Shown here: piece after piece, positions 20,762 through 33,026 of the stretch
Layout of the letters: each line of letters begins with the position of its first letter
Numbering within the stretch: position 1 is the first letter of the stretch
NCBI GenBank assembly: GCA_023014335.1
Contig: JAECYW010000017.1
Coordinates: 62,001-126,000 of the forward strand
Reading direction: 5' to 3'
DNA from: Galerina marginata
Lineage: Eukaryota; Basidiomycota; Agaricomycetes; Agaricales; Galerinaceae
Length of the DNA: 64,000 nt
Notes under the pieces: model-generated
The model's input: only the letters and a program-made list of their open reading frames with translations
Database searches by the model: none
Told to the model about the DNA's origin: nothing
Made by a program: the position numbers and the translations under genes

Positions 20762-22902
20762 TCAGTCAAACTCGCGTTTAGAAATCTTGAAAAGCTTCTT
20801 CATGACATCGCCCGCGTCCTCGTGAATACCGTCATGAACCAGTTGGTTGGTGATATATTGCTCCGTATTTTTGATCTTTGCTGCAGTTTGTTGGGCGAAG
20901 TTGAATTCAACAAACATATCGTTGAAATATCTATCAAAAGAGTAAGAATCCTTTGAGAAAAGAATTTAACAGGATGGTGCATACGTGACTGCAGAAACCT
21001 TGACTTCGTTCTTTGCCAGTTGTTCAAGGTCGTAGACGGGGGGCCAGGATGCGTCTCTCGCGAGAATTTCTGCGGCGCCTTTCCATGGACGGAGATTGGC
21101 ATAGTCATCGAACATGTCAGGGAAGATCTGCCAAACATATCAGAGGGATCTTGCATAATGCGTCAAGAAATATGTGATTATATATTACCATCTCGCCGGT
21201 GAAATAAACTGGAGCGGTATCAGCTTGAGCTTTCATTTTTTGCCAGGAGAACTGGTCATGTTGTTGAATGACACGAGCAGCGGACCAGTTAGCTGCTTTT
21301 CTGTCATGATGAGATGGTTAAACATGACGGAATGAATATAAACCGAAGATCACTTACCCTTGGCAATATAGCGGTTCGTGCAAAATCGCGTACAGAGGAT
21401 TTCCGTCAAATGGTTGGTGGTCGAAGATCTGGAGAACTTTGTAGGACAGTTTGTTGAAAAGAGCAAGGTCGTTTGAAGCGCGGAAAACAAGTTCTTCGGT
21501 GAAAAGCCTAGGTTAGCATTCGTCGAGGAGGTTACACTTGAGGAAACTGACGATGAATACTGTCAATTCCACCTGGTTATGTGTTAGTTTATGAAACAGT
21601 CCAGAAAGTCTTTGTGGGGCCACTTACCATGCCTTCCGAAAGTCATGCCCACCTGCAACCACCGACTTGGAGTCAAGTGTCCGCCACTAGGCAACGTGAT
21701 TTGATTCGAATCAAGGTAGGCTAGAATATTTCGAACCTGCGAATGCCGTCAGCGAGATCGGAATAACACGTTTAGATTACGAACACGTTTAATATCCTGG
21801 GGATATTTTTTATAATATACCTCATTCCGCTTCACCACCTGGCCTGTGGTGATGGATCAATTAACCATTATGACAGAGCCTCGACCATATAAGTGACGCA
21901 ACCCACGAGTTAACGCTTCATACACAACATCAGGCTGATCGACCAAAGGAGCAAGACCCCCAGTGATAAACACCTCCTTGATGCCCCAAGGGTAGAAAGA
22001 TAAATATGTGATTGCGCAGAATCCGCCAAAGCTCTGTCCCATCAGAGTCCATTTCTGGTCTTCTGGGGACTCTCGATTGCCCAGGAGGGCCATGCGGATG
22101 AATTCGCAGTCTTTAACTATCAGATACGCAGACGTAGAGTTTATTAGCATCTAGGGAAAGATGTAGTAGGTGGCGATAGCACACCAATGCTGTCGGCGCG
22201 GAAATACTTTAGGTAATGTGCGATTTCCTCGTCCGTTTTCACGTTCTCTGGGAGTGTTTCCGGAGACAGTGGGGTGCTCAACCCAGTTCCTCTTTGATCA
22301 AGCCATAAAGTCTAGGCGAAATTGGGTATGAGTATTTCTTTACTGGAAATAAGCGACGCCTGGAAGGCTGGTATACCTGATATCCTTTCGTGTGCAGCTG
22401 GATAACGTTAAATATATGCTCAAAGCGAGTCGGCCGTACCTTACCTCTCCTGCATAGCCACGACTTGATGGAAGGCTGACTTCGAATCCCGGACCACCTG
22501 GAAGTATTTTAGAAAACCTGCCCAAACATGGCAAGATATGAGCTTTGGGTACCTTGCAGGTACAACACTAATAATCCAAAAAATCGCCGATGAGCTCGGA
22601 ACTATAAACGGACAAAAAGGACCATACAGAACGGTAGCTTCGCCTCGTCCTCCGGCTTCTCTGCCTTGGCTTTGGGTATAATGTGCCTCGCGAAGATACG
22701 AATCTTCTGGCCTTCCGGATTGGCGTAATCGAGCGGAACAGAGAAGAAGCGTTCAACGACTTTTAAACCATCTGGCGATGTAGATGACCTATGGTAAGTA
22801 GGCTAATCTATAGAAAGGGTACAAGTGGCCATCACCTTTGATGATATACGACTCGTGGTCGATGGCGCTCGTCGAAGGGATATCATGTTGAGCGGATGTC
22901 AT
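20762..22902 (-). CDS. Alpha/beta hydrolase, proline iminopeptidase-like (S33), 456 aa
   Basis: Fourteen minus-strand exons: 22902..22850, 22788..22628, 22567..22553, 22497..22445, 22397..22377, 22311..22185, 22116..21907, 21843..21821, 21736..21628, 21572..21548, 21507..21358, 21300..21189, 21127..20985, 20930..20762. They total 1371 nt, giving 456 aa. The protein has the S33 oxyanion-loop motif LLYLQGGPGFE, the strand LWLDQRGTG, the nucleophile elbow GQSFGG and the downstream ITGGLAP. The C-terminal part has FNDMFVEFNF (likely Asp region) and LVHDGIHED (likely catalytic His). Members remove N-terminal proline from peptides in the cytosol. Four exons are only 15-25 nt long. The boundary after GIDSIH (40-nt intron) is the least certain, but that choice keeps the frame. 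Confidence 0.9.
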
Positions 22903-23390
22903 GATACTTCGGGACAAGGAATGTGGAGGACGATGACTCAGGCGAACTTGACCTTGAACATGGGCACCAGACGCGTTGATACGGTCCGTAAGAACCGATG
23001 CACACGCAAGGATGCTATTCTTGCGTGTTTTATCATGTGGGCGGACACTCCTGGGATATGACAGCCTTGAAAGGCATCGGAGGGGACTGGGCGAGAGAGA
23101 CGTCGTGGCGAGCTGGGAAGAACAAAGCGCGAAATAGTGAACCGTGAGTCGTGGTTTGAAACCAAGGGTGGAAAACGTAATTGGTGCGAAAGGTCCAAAC
23201 ATGAGGGAAATGCAGAGGAGGAAGACTTGTCCCTCAGTCGCCCGTGTATTTGCAGCCTAGCTAGGCGTATTCCAAAAACTATGGCAATATAGATACAATG
23301 TGGTAGTACATGTTGTGCAATAATCCAAATAATAATTTATGAGAGCGATCGTCCCAGCCAATTATTGGCAGATCTAAGAAAGCGAACCCT
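22903..23390. other. intergenic between iminopeptidase start and ERV2 3' end
   Basis: Upstream flank of the iminopeptidase gene. Open frames on the minus strand run into its first exon but lack independent support. Confidence 0.4.
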
Positions 23391-24383
23391 TCACCGTCCA
23401 CCCCGTATCATGTCAATTCCAGTCAGCTCGTCTCTACTCAAGTCGTCCTCTAAGTCCATGGGGTCGACTTTCTCCGTAGCCTTTGACTCTGCCTTGTCGT
23501 CGGCATGTTCGTCTCCACAACCGCAGTCGTATTCGTCGCTCAGATGGGCGCAGTCGAATTCTGGTTTCTTTAACCGCTCATTTACTTGATTGTGAAGAGC
23601 GCATAACCTAGACACTCTTGATTAGCAAGAAAAGCTGAAAAAGTGATATGTAAAGTCCAACCATAAAGAAGCTGCGCGTCGAGAAGAAGTCTGAGGAGCA
23701 GGTGTCAGAGAATATCAGGTTACTAAGATCTGTACATACCTGAGGTGGGAATTTCTTCAGCAATAGCTGGAATTCTGTAGCGCATTCGCCACAGGGGTAT
23801 AATCTTGAGCTCAGATGAAAGTATGAGGTGAGCGCTTCTCGTTCGTCTGGTGTGGGGTGCTTTACAGATGGTACATAAGTAGTTGCCCATTGGTGAGGGA
23901 GACGAACAGACTTCAGGGTATCGTAGAGTCATGGTATGTCTACGTGGATGTCAGCTTGTCGCTCAGTGAATGTAGACCTGGCAGCCAGCTTACAAAAGCT
24001 TCCAGGTAGCGCGTCCAAGAGCGGCCCTAAAGCATAACACATCTTCGTGGTTAGAAACTCACGACAGAGACAAAAGTAGTGACGCACTTCGCCGTTGCAT
24101 TTCCCAACTTCCCCATAATGACACCGCCTTCAACACCCTTAATTTTCGGTGTCTTTGGACTTGTTTCCGAGTGCAGCATCTTCTCCACCCCACCTTCGCC
24201 AAAGAGTTGTCCTGTCCAAGGGTCGATGTATGATCTCGAAGGTGGGTGTACTAAAGCAATCATTGTTAATGCGAACTATTGAGTGGCAGCAAATGAGATG
24301 TTGAACATGAATTTGAGGGTCAACCATTTACTCACCATAGCAAATATCACAAGCATTAATGATTTCGCAAATCTAGAGATCAT
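23391..24383 (-). CDS. ERV2: FAD-linked sulfhydryl oxidase, ERV2 type (220 aa)
   Basis: Minus-strand exons 24383..24336, 24275..24088, 24026..23994, 23939..23912, 23859..23740, 23690..23662 and 23607..23391 total 663 nt, giving 220 aa. ERV2 makes disulfides in the endoplasmic reticulum using FAD and oxygen. An N-terminal hydrophobic anchor (residues ~5-25, LMLVIFAMFALTMIALV) fits ER targeting. The Erv/ALR core shows ALGRATWKLLHTM, YPEHPTPDERE, the redox pair C122-x2-C125 (LYPCGECATEF), PPQTSSRRAASLWLCALHNQVN (FAD-binding HNxVN) and KKPEFDC. The C-terminal CGC at 177-179 (DEYDCGCGDE) matches the shuttle cysteines of yeast Erv2, which separates it from mitochondrial Erv1. Confidence 0.93.
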
Positions 24384-25342
24384 ATCGGGCAAAGATTCAG
24401 CGATACAAACAACTTGGAATGTGCGAGAGATGAGAGAGCAATCAGGATTACTTCCGGAAGCTATTTTAGGAGCCCGAGGTTGTTGCCCAATATTTGGTTC
24501 AATGTTTTCAAGCTGTGAACACGCTTTGCGCCTGCTGTTTGCTTGTCGTTTTCGACATTGCTTTGTCTTCGTTCTCTTTTTTCAAAGCCTCGGAAATGCT
24601 GGCATGGCTGTGTGTTGGCAAAGGACTTGATCCAGATCTGTATCACATTAAAGACATTCGCAAGACCTGCGCTTCTGCGATTTCCAATAGGAATTTTGCA
24701 AGAGATCCTTTCGACCTAGCCAGGGTGTCCTGTTCTTTGCTTTTTAAAGTTCGGCATTACATACTTTGTCTTTGGTCTCTTTCTTTCAAGCCTCGCGACG
24801 CTGGCATGGCCCCGTATTGACAAAGGACTTGATCCCATGACTGACATTGCCGACTGGCATTGACTGCATCGTGTCAAAGACAATCGCAAGGCATTGGATT
24901 CGATTCTGGGTTCGTAACTTCTTTGACCTCCAAAAGGAATTTTGCATGAGATTCTTTCGACATAACCAATTTCTCCTGCTGTTTACTTTGTAGGTTTTGA
25001 CACTTCTTTGTCTTCGTTCTCTTTCTGTTAAGGCCTCGGCGACGCTGGGAGGGCCTATATTGTCAATGACAAAGGATTTAATCTGCATCGTGTAAAAGAA
25101 ATTCAGAAGACTTTCGAGCCCGCAGCTTCTGAGATCTCCAATAGGAATTTTGCATGACATTCTTTTGACCAAGCCAGGGTCCTACCTTTGTAAAGACTCT
25201 ACAAGCATTTTCTCTCCCCATTAATGACAGGTGCTTCTTGTCACAAAGAGCTATGGCCATCTATAAACTGGCTCCCTAACCTTCCTAAAAATTGCCCTCA
25301 AAGAAACACCAGCAAGCTATCTACACATCTACTCACTCGGCA
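24384..25342. other. gene-free stretch holding degenerate tandem repeats
   Basis: Lies between the divergent ERV2 and BTB starts, so both promoters are here. Most of it is taken up by the three diverged repeat units described separately. Confidence 0.5.
24540..25190. repeat. Three diverged tandem repeat units (~205-245 bp each)
   Basis: The block CTTTGTCTTCGTTCTC (or variant) recurs near 24561, 24764 and 25006. AAAGGACTTGATCC or a variant recurs near 24618, 24823 and 25071. AGGAATTTTGCA recurs at 24689, 24935 and 25143. The order is the same in each unit. Units differ by substitutions and small indels and carry no conserved reading frame. Confidence 0.75.
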
Positions 25343-26169
25343 ATGACGACTCACTCTGCCCCCAGCCATAACGATTCATACTACCTAGGTGTTATTGTAA
25401 TCATTGTATGTGTTTTCACCTTCATCGGAAGGCATGCTGCTGATGTCGATACTTATAAAAGGTGGAGAATTGCCGCTTCACAGTCCCTCACCGCCCATTC
25501 CTGGTGTCTCAAAAATTCACCAATCTCATTAAGGCCTTGAGGCCGGGAGAGCAACCACCCATCATCGATTTAAAAGAAGTTCGGAGAACTGATTTCAAAA
25601 ACTTTTTGAAAGTCTTGATTCCTTTGTGAGTAAGCTTTTTGGTAAAATATTTGCGTATCACTAACGGCCAACCCAGAAGACCAGGAGCGGTCGATAATCT
25701 CTCAGTATTAGAGTGGACATCGGTCCTGCGCTTCTCAACCGAGTGGGGATTCAATCACGTCCGCCGGCAAGCCATCAATTTTTTGCTCTCCAAATCTGCC
25801 AATACTACCCCTGGAGAAATGATCATGATAGCCCAGAAGTTCAGTGTTGGTGCCTGCTTCCGCCGAGGCTGTCGAGCACTTATAGGACGAGACGAACCAG
25901 TTTCAACTGGCGAGGCCCAAGTGCTTGGGTACGACATGGCATATCACTTGCTCCTTTTACGAGACCGCAGGTTAAGCTCTGCGCGTCGAATCGACCTTGC
26001 AGACGTAGAAGAAACTCTCGGCAAATTTATTGAAAGAATCGATCGGGAGGACGCTACACATGGGCGACCAGTTGTCTTTCTGTGGAAACCTCTCCGCCCA
26101 CCTGCCAGCACACATCGTATTACTACTGAAGAGAGACCAACCAAAAGGTCTCGCATTGGAAACGACTAG
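25343..26169 (+). CDS. BTB/POZ domain protein (239 aa)
   Basis: Exons 25343..25405, 25462..25625 and 25677..26169 total 720 nt, giving 239 aa. The start is the first ATG giving the family pattern: DSYYLGVIVII-VENCRFTVPHRPF at the phase-0 junction, then FKNFLKVLIPL at the phase-2 junction, then LEWTSVLRFSTEWGFNHVRRQAI. The middle contains the KFSVGACFRRGCRALI helix common to this family. The C-terminal ~35 residues are basic and end near a KRSRIG motif that could act in nuclear import. The gene is intact. Role unknown beyond likely dimerisation through the BTB fold. Confidence 0.83.
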
Positions 26170-26582
26170 GTTGAATGTCCCCAGGGTACTTCGTCCTCGA
26201 TGGCTCCTTGTTCAAAAAATCACCAATTGTGATGCGTTTTGATCGTACATAACATACGATAATGTTTTCCCGAGTCTGGAGTCCGACTTCATTGTCAGGG
26301 ACCCACATTTACTCCTTAGCCAATAGACAAGATACACATCGACGTTTGGCATCCATACATCTATTGCGTCAAATAGCTGTTGGAATTAAATAAAAGTTGC
26401 AAGGAAACTGTGGCTAATCCGGAAATTGTAACCAAAAATAGCCAAGATTAGATAACAAAAGATAAGAAAACCGAGTCAGATCATCCATTGACTCCCTCAA
26501 AGAGGCTATAAAATACATCTTGCATCGCTGGCACTTGGATACCCAACTTGATATTCCCCTATCATACCCCCCAACACTCTAG
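26170..26582. other. intergenic, promoter of AsnRS gene
   Basis: Between the BTB gene and the AsnRS start. It includes a TATAAAA near 26507, about 75 bp upstream of the AsnRS ATG. No gene was seen. Confidence 0.45.
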
Positions 26583-28904
26583 ATGTCTTCGATCTTCGTC
26601 GACGAAACTGCTGGCTCGGATACGACAGGCCTTGGCACCAAAGAGGCGCCATACCAGTCTCTCGCGTTTGGGGTGTACAAGCATGGCGAAGGCGCCGCGT
26701 TTCAAATCCGTAAATCGCCAGACGTAGAGTATGACGAGCCTACCCAGTCGTCCTTAAAGAAGGCAAAGAAGAGCGCGGGCTCGATCGAGAAAAAGGCAAA
26801 GAAACAGGAAGAGCTCGCTGAGCGCGAAGCGAAGGAGAAAGGAGAAGAGAAAGAGAAGAAGGAAAGACTCCTGGAAGAGAGCAAGAAGATCGTATTGAAA
26901 GAAGACCAAACTCTTCCAAAGGCTGCCAAGGTATGTCTACCGACCTTGTTCCATGCTACATTCTTCGTGGCTTGACCAACAACTTACAGGCAAAAATCGC
27001 ACATCTCGGAAATCTAAGATCAAAACGAGTCCGCGTCTTCGGATGGGTCCACCGTCTACGCCAGCAGAAGGATATCATCTTTCTCGTCGTCAGAGACGGC
27101 ACAGGTTATTTGCAAACCGTGTTATCTGGCCCAGTGGTGTGTAGTCGCGTGCTATCATCTATTGTCGATTGGCCGACTGATGAATCGTGAATGTCAAGGC
27201 GCAAACATATCAAGCCTTGACTCTGACTCTCGAATCATCTGTCGAGGTGGTCGGAACACTTACGGAAGTGCCTGAAGGAAAGACAGCACCAGGCGGCCAT
27301 GAACTCGTCGTTGATTACTGGCAAGTTGTCGGTGCTGCTCCAGGAGAAGACGAAGCTTTCACCAACAGGTTGAACGAGGTTGGTCGCTCTGAATCCTCCC
27401 TTATCTCTCTTGTTCATGAAGTACCTAGAAATCGGATCCGTCTATCCGAGCCGACCTTCGTCACCTCGTCCTTCGTGGCGAAACTGCTTCCAGCGTCCTT
27501 CGTCTGCGCTCCTACATGCTCTCTGCCTTCCGAGAAGCATTTAATGTGGAGAGTTTCATCGAAGTAACACCTCCATGTCTCGTACAGACTCAAGTAGAAG
27601 GAGGCGCCACTCTCTTCAAGCTGGATTACTATGGCCAGCCAGCTTTCCTCACCCAGAGCTCCCAACTTTACCTTGAGACTTGCCTTCCCAGTCTCGGAGA
27701 TGTGTTCTGCGTTCAGGAGAGTTTCAGAGCAGAGAACAGGTACGTACCTTGCTGTCCACATTTTTGAATAATAAAAATTGTCAAGCTCATGTACGTACTC
27801 GTAGTCACACGAGGCGCCATCTCAGTGAATATACCCACTTGGAGGCCGAGTTAGGCTTCATCACATTCGACGACCTCATGACCCACATTGAAGAAATTGT
27901 CAGCCTTTTCTGCCGTTCTTTCAGCACGAAGTGACCTGACCTTGATGTTCCTTTCACCCCCTTTTTCTAGATTTGCAAAACCGTCGACATCCTCCTCGCT
28001 AACCCCGTCTCCGCCGCGCTCGTGAAACAGCTCAACCCAGACTTCCAGCCACCCGCCCGCCCCTTTATGCGGCTCTCGTACGCCGACGCCATCAAGTGGC
28101 TTAACGATCATGGGATTAAGCATCCCGCCGAAGACTCCGACGGGAACCCTATCAAAGACGAGCAGGGCCAGGTCCAAATGGTGGAACACAAAGTAGGGGA
28201 CGACATCGCCGAGGCGGCTGAGAGGCAAATGACCGACATCATAGGCACCCCTATCTTCCTGCATGGGTTCCCTGCTGAGCTCAAGGCATTTTACATGAAG
28301 AAGGTCTCGACCGAGCCTGGCGCCACCGGTCCGGTGTTCACTGAGAGCTGCGATTTGCTCATGCCAAACGTCGGAGAGATTGTCGGTGAGTCGTTTTGTT
28401 TCGTACATGACTTGAAACCTTTTTTCCCTCCCTTTTCCTTTCTGTACGGATCTGCTTGGCACCTGGGTCAATAATCATTGTTGATTTCTCACCATTCGTC
28501 AAATTCGGCGATACCGGCGAATTTTTCTAATTTGGAGCGTCGCTGATCCTTTTGGGTGTAGGTGGCTCAATGAGGATCGCTGATATGGACGAACTGCTGG
28601 CGGCCTACAAGCGGGAGGGCATCGATCCGGAGCCTTACTATTGGTTCACCGATCAGCGCAAGTACGGCACATGTGAACATGGAGGATATGGTTTGGGTGT
28701 TGAGGTGCGTGATTAATGATAGATTTATACCTGATGATTGTTCTTATTTGATTGAGCAGAGATTCCTTGCGTGGCTTGCCAATCGGTACACGGTGCGAGA
28801 GTGCTCTTTATACCCAAGGTGAGACCCTTGTTCGCATGCGCTCTTCCTTGATGGTGATCCTGACGAATCGTTGCAATAGATGGCCGGGACGTGCTACACC
28901 TTAA
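26583..28904 (+). CDS. DED81: Asparaginyl-tRNA synthetase, cytosolic (573 aa)
   Basis: Exons 26583..26930, 26990..27136, 27199..27378, 27429..27739, 27805..27898, 27971..28385, 28562..28704, 28760..28818 and 28880..28904 total 1722 nt, giving 573 aa. The enzyme charges tRNA-Asn with asparagine. A Lys/Glu-rich N-terminal extension (residues ~60-115) is typical of eukaryotic AsnRS. The OB-fold anticodon domain includes [20 protein letters not shown]. The class II catalytic core shows [21 protein letters not shown], the motif 2 loop [21 protein letters not shown] and motif 3 [14 protein letters not shown]. It ends at the usual C-terminus ([14 protein letters not shown]). No lesion. The absence of a mitochondrial-type presequence supports the cytosolic form. 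Confidence 0.95.
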
Positions 28905-29047
28905 ATAGATCGGATAGTTTGTAGAAAAGGAGATGATCACCTATAGATGGATCTCTTTCCGTAGTTTTTGATTTTGATTCTTTTCGTTCTCTTCGGTGGT
29001 TCTGTATCCTCATTGTTAAAAGATGCCCGTAAAATCAGAGGAATTAA

Positions 29048-30171
29048 TTATTCCAGTGCACAATTGTACACATTTTTCGCAGTGTTCCTCCATGATTCCC
29101 GGTTAATCGCAAAGTCCTCGGCATAATCGACTTCTAGATGATGCAATCGTTTTCCGACAATGACCAGACTGTGCAGGGGATTACCGTAGGCCTCTGCCGG
29201 ATGGTCTAGCAGTTCGCGTAGTGTGCCCGCAATTATACGCTCGTTGTCTGCCCCTCCCCCCACCCGTGAAAGTGCAATCGCAAGTGTGCGATCTGGGTCC
29301 AATACTCCTTCCTTTCGAGATTCTTCTGTTTCGATGAGCTGCGATACAGCGGTGGGTATGGACATATATCTCGGGGGCTCATAGATCTTGCGTCCTCTGT
29401 GAGCGAGAAGCGGTCAATCGAAAATTGCGAAGTTGTGACCGCAGTTTTCTACCTTGCGAGGTTTTCTTCACTCTGTTCCTTGACCTTTATATCGAGCAAG
29501 ACAAGGGTGTGCATACCGAGAGTGGCATTTTCCTTGATTCGGTCGTAGAAACTATGGGGTTTCCAGGTGTCGGTGAAGAAGACGAGAGAGACGGTTTGGC
29601 CGAAGTTGTACAGCTGCAGTCCGCATGCCCCCATTGCATTCATTATAGAGGCATTGTGGATAACGCGTGTTGGAATCTTGAGCGCGCGGGCCCGAAGAAT
29701 AATATCTGTGTGGGTCGTGGCGCTGGATAACGGAGGTAACGGTTGAGTTAAGAGCTCTCCCGATTAATTAAAATAAATGAGCGGCTACCGTACCCAAATG
29801 GGTCGCCGACGACAAGCAAAGAGACATCGTCGACCTCGGCGTTACGCAAGATTTCATCACTCTGTGTCTCGACCATTTCGCGATCTGCCAAAATCAGGGT
29901 TTTTTCGTAGAATGCCTCCTTCGGCCAGATAACACTCGGAATGAGGGAACGAATAGCATGACGAAGGGTTACAGACAGACCAGGCGCTCTTTGTCTATCA
30001 TCAAGATGCTTGTATAGGCCTCGAGATAGACTCGAGTTGAACTTTTTATGGCCTAATATGTGATGAGCCTCAGTTCGGGTTTCAAAGGACAGGGTTTCTG
30101 ATGCTAACTTGAAGACCGCGAAGGGTGATATCATTCTCGTCTGAGAGTCCGAGGCCAATAATATAGAACAT
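29048..30171 (-). CDS. DPH5: Diphthine methyl ester synthase (292 aa)
   Basis: Minus-strand exons 30171..30109, 30052..29981, 29918..29794, 29722..29453 and 29396..29048 total 879 nt, giving 292 aa. DPH5 uses S-adenosylmethionine to methylate the diphthamide precursor on a histidine of elongation factor 2. Family signatures: the N-terminal [65 protein letters not shown] and the long block [17 protein letters not shown], then [20 protein letters not shown] with EPPRYMS. Length is normal for eukaryotic DPH5. The acceptor before EAFYEK was picked to keep frame and family alignment. It converges with the AsnRS gene, with only ~140 bp between their stop codons. Confidence 0.95.
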
Positions 30172-30480
30172 ATTGGCGTCCAGATAGAGGTCTCTGTCTA
30201 ATTCTGTCCGTGCTCGTCGGTGGTGAGAGTAAGAATCAGGAAAGGGGATACGGATTTAAAAAGATTAGATTAGATTTGTTACCTGAAATTTCCCCTGGTT
30301 CTAAATTTGGCGCTGATGCCTGTCCGGATCAGAAAAACTCGGTTTGCTCGGTCAACGTTTTTCCCTTACACACACCACCAAACCTTCGTTTCGTATTCCT
30401 ATCATTTAGGAACGCCGGGGTGCTATAAAGCTCCAGGCTTAATTCCCGGATGTCTGTCCTTTCGTCTTTCCTTGGTCTGC
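30172..30480. other. divergent intergenic region DPH5 / F-box gene
   Basis: The flanking genes are transcribed away from each other, so both promoters should lie in these ~310 bp. No other feature was recognised. Confidence 0.45.
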
Positions 30481-32576
30481 ATGCCTGCTAATGGAAGAGC
30501 TCGCTTTAGGGCGCCTTTCCAGGACCTACCCACCGATATCTTGCAGCCTATCCTCTCACAGCTCTCTGATAGAAAGGATTGGCATTCCTGCATGCTTGTG
30601 AGCAAGGTATTTAATCGAGTGGCCACACCGTTCCTGTATAAGACGTTGGATTCAAGGGTTATCTCAAAGGTGAGCTTCCATCATGCATAGTCGTTTCCTC
30701 CAAGCGAAAGAGGAGAGAACCATGAATTTCGAGGGTGTCTCGGGCTTTGAACTGTCATGAGGTCTCTCACCATTTCTCAAAAGCGTGGAATGTGCTCTGA
30801 GAAGATGTGAAGCTTTCAATATCTAACTTAGTAACCGCCTCGTTTGCATTGTAACTGGAGTTAACGTTTGGCATAGTCATTGGTCCATCATCCGTCGACC
30901 ACCCTCTTACGGCGGCCAGAGCTTGCACTTTATGTACGAAGAGTTACCGAGACAGGTAAGATAGCCAGTTTATCTCGCTGGACTTTTGTTTCCTTTATCT
31001 GGGTTTCGATCAGACACCTTTCGAATCCTTCTCTATGCATGATGGTTCTACCCATGTTGATCGCTTTTCTTGGTCAACTTCCTGCCATGTTCTCCTGTAT
31101 GAAACTCGAGCAATATATGATTGGCTGATGAATTCTGTATATAGGCGCTATCCACCGGGGGATGATCTTCCGTTACCCGAATATCACCAGGGATACACTG
31201 GCGGCTCTTGCATTGTGCACGAACCTCCGTTCAGTGACATGGATAGACGACAGTTCCACCACCCATACAACCCTTCTGGCCTTTCTTGACGTAATTCGGA
31301 CACTTCCTGTTAAGGAATTGACCATCAGGACACACAGCGACCTAGGTGAAACCGTCTGGACTCAACTCATCACGCTAACTGGCCTACGGAAAGTCTCCAT
31401 ATGGTGCATGGAAGGACCGCCGCGCGTCCTCCAAGGCTGGTCAGGGCCGCTAGGCAGCACCCTCACTCACCTTGAGCTGGGAGTCAGTGCATTTTTATAT
31501 CCCTGTTCTGAATGTACGTGTTAAATCATCTTACTACGTGTCTTCATCTGCGAATACAGAGGTGTGCTGGTGTCCCACCAACGATTCTCATCACAGTGCT
31601 CTCGCAACTTCCCCTGCTCAAAGACCTCCGCTTGAAAGGCGCACCAGCGACCTCGATTCCGACCATCCTCACGTTCCTGCCCAACCTGCAGTCGCTGGAC
31701 ACAGAGTATTTGCTCTCGGGGTCAGGGTCATATTATAGCCGACGGCCACCTCGGGGGTACAAAGCCAAGGCTTCGCCTGTCGATGATGATGACGAAGAGG
31801 AAAGCGAACCAGACGAGCCACTCGTACCGATCCTCCGAAACTTAACCGTTCGTACAAGCTCTATGGACTACCTCGGTCCACAAAAGCTCTGGACTTGGAT
31901 ACGCGAGCTCGTACCACGGCCTGGGTTAGAATCATTCCGCCTGCACGCGTTCACCTTCAACATGGGCTACACGGGCGTCCCGCGCATGTTCATCCTGGAG
32001 CTTGCGGACGCGCACGGGAGCACGCTTAGAGATTTCATCGTTGGAGAGGCGCACCTGACGCTGAATGACATTGAGTGCCTCTCCTCCAAATTCCTCAAAC
32101 TAGAGACACTCGTTTGCTCGGTGGCAAGTCCTGACGTGGTACGCATCGTTCTTGATTGTTTGATATCGGGTTTTATGTTAATCAATATGCTGTATACCCT
32201 ATTACAGGCGTCAATCGTCGACGCGATCTCCGCTGCTCGCAATCTACAGACGCTGAAGCTCAGTGTAAACTGGATACCCGACGACGAGGCCCACAAGCGG
32301 ATACATTTTACTCTGGAAGACGCGACACGGATGATGCTCCGTACTGAGGATTCAAAATTGAGGACTATCTCCATTGGACATGTGCAATATACGGTACGTG
32401 TATTTACATTACTAGACCCCGAACTGCACGGGATCATCGGTTAACTGACCTGGATATACTCTCATTCGTAGGGAAAATGGATTCTCGTAGAAGAGGATGG
32501 CACGAAAGAAAACGCAAGCGATAAGCTAAAATTCATCGTCTCTGCAGACGTTGCAGAGGACAGATGGAAGACTTGA
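30481..32576 (+). CDS. F-box protein with leucine-rich region (491 aa)
   Basis: Exons 30481..30669, 30877..30955, 31145..31482, 31560..32138, 32208..32393 and 32472..32576 total 1476 nt, giving 491 aa. An F-box lies at residues ~14-58 (FQDLPTDILQPILSQLSDRK...CMLVSKVFNRVATPFLYKTL), the segment that binds Skp1 in SCF ubiquitin ligases. Leucine-rich segments follow (LALCTNLRSVTW, LPLLKDLRLKG, FLPNLQSLDTEYL), a likely substrate-binding solenoid, interrupted by an acidic loop (DDDDEEESEPDEP). The protein ends KWILVEEDG...SADVAEDRWKT. Intron 2 (189 nt) is long and could hold an extra exon, but the direct join TETG-AIHRGM reads well. No substrate can be inferred. Confidence 0.85.
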
Positions 32577-33026
32577 AAACGGTATTTATTGGGATCTCAA
32601 CATTTCGATCTTATACCATGCACATATATCTGTATCTTAGGTGATGTTTGTATGATAATTATAACGTTATGACTTTCGAGCCAGTGTCCGTTAATAGAGC
32701 TTTAACTGACCACTGCAATATTGGGAGATAATGGGGAGTCATAGTCACTAGGTCGGACAATCGATCTTCGATCGCACGACTTGCAGAGGTCCTTATCTTC
32801 TCTGCTTTGTCTCCGCCCCTAATAAACGAGCAGTCAGTGCAGAGAGGAGAAGGCCAAAAAAACCCGGTAGCTAAAGATCTCGAAAGGTCAACAGTCTTAT
32901 ACAGTGCACGAGAACGGAGTACCGCGACGCATAGCCAAACTCTCAAAACGCATCCGAATCGTTTTGCGTACAAAGACGTGTAATTCGCTGGAGAAACTGG
33001 AGGCACACAGACTGGATTGGTCTACT
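32577..33026. other. convergent intergenic region
   Basis: Lies between the 3' ends of the F-box gene and the minus-strand BTB gene. Short frames only. Confidence 0.4.

Noticed and set aside
16240..24383. A secondary-metabolite or cell-wall gene cluster joining panB, GH71, iminopeptidase and ERV2
   Set aside because: The genes lie on mixed strands with ordinary spacing and unrelated functions; no core biosynthetic enzyme is present.
24786..25172. 128-codon minus-strand frame
   Set aside because: It arises from the tandem repeat units (repeated words in the product) and has no start context, domain or conservation between units.
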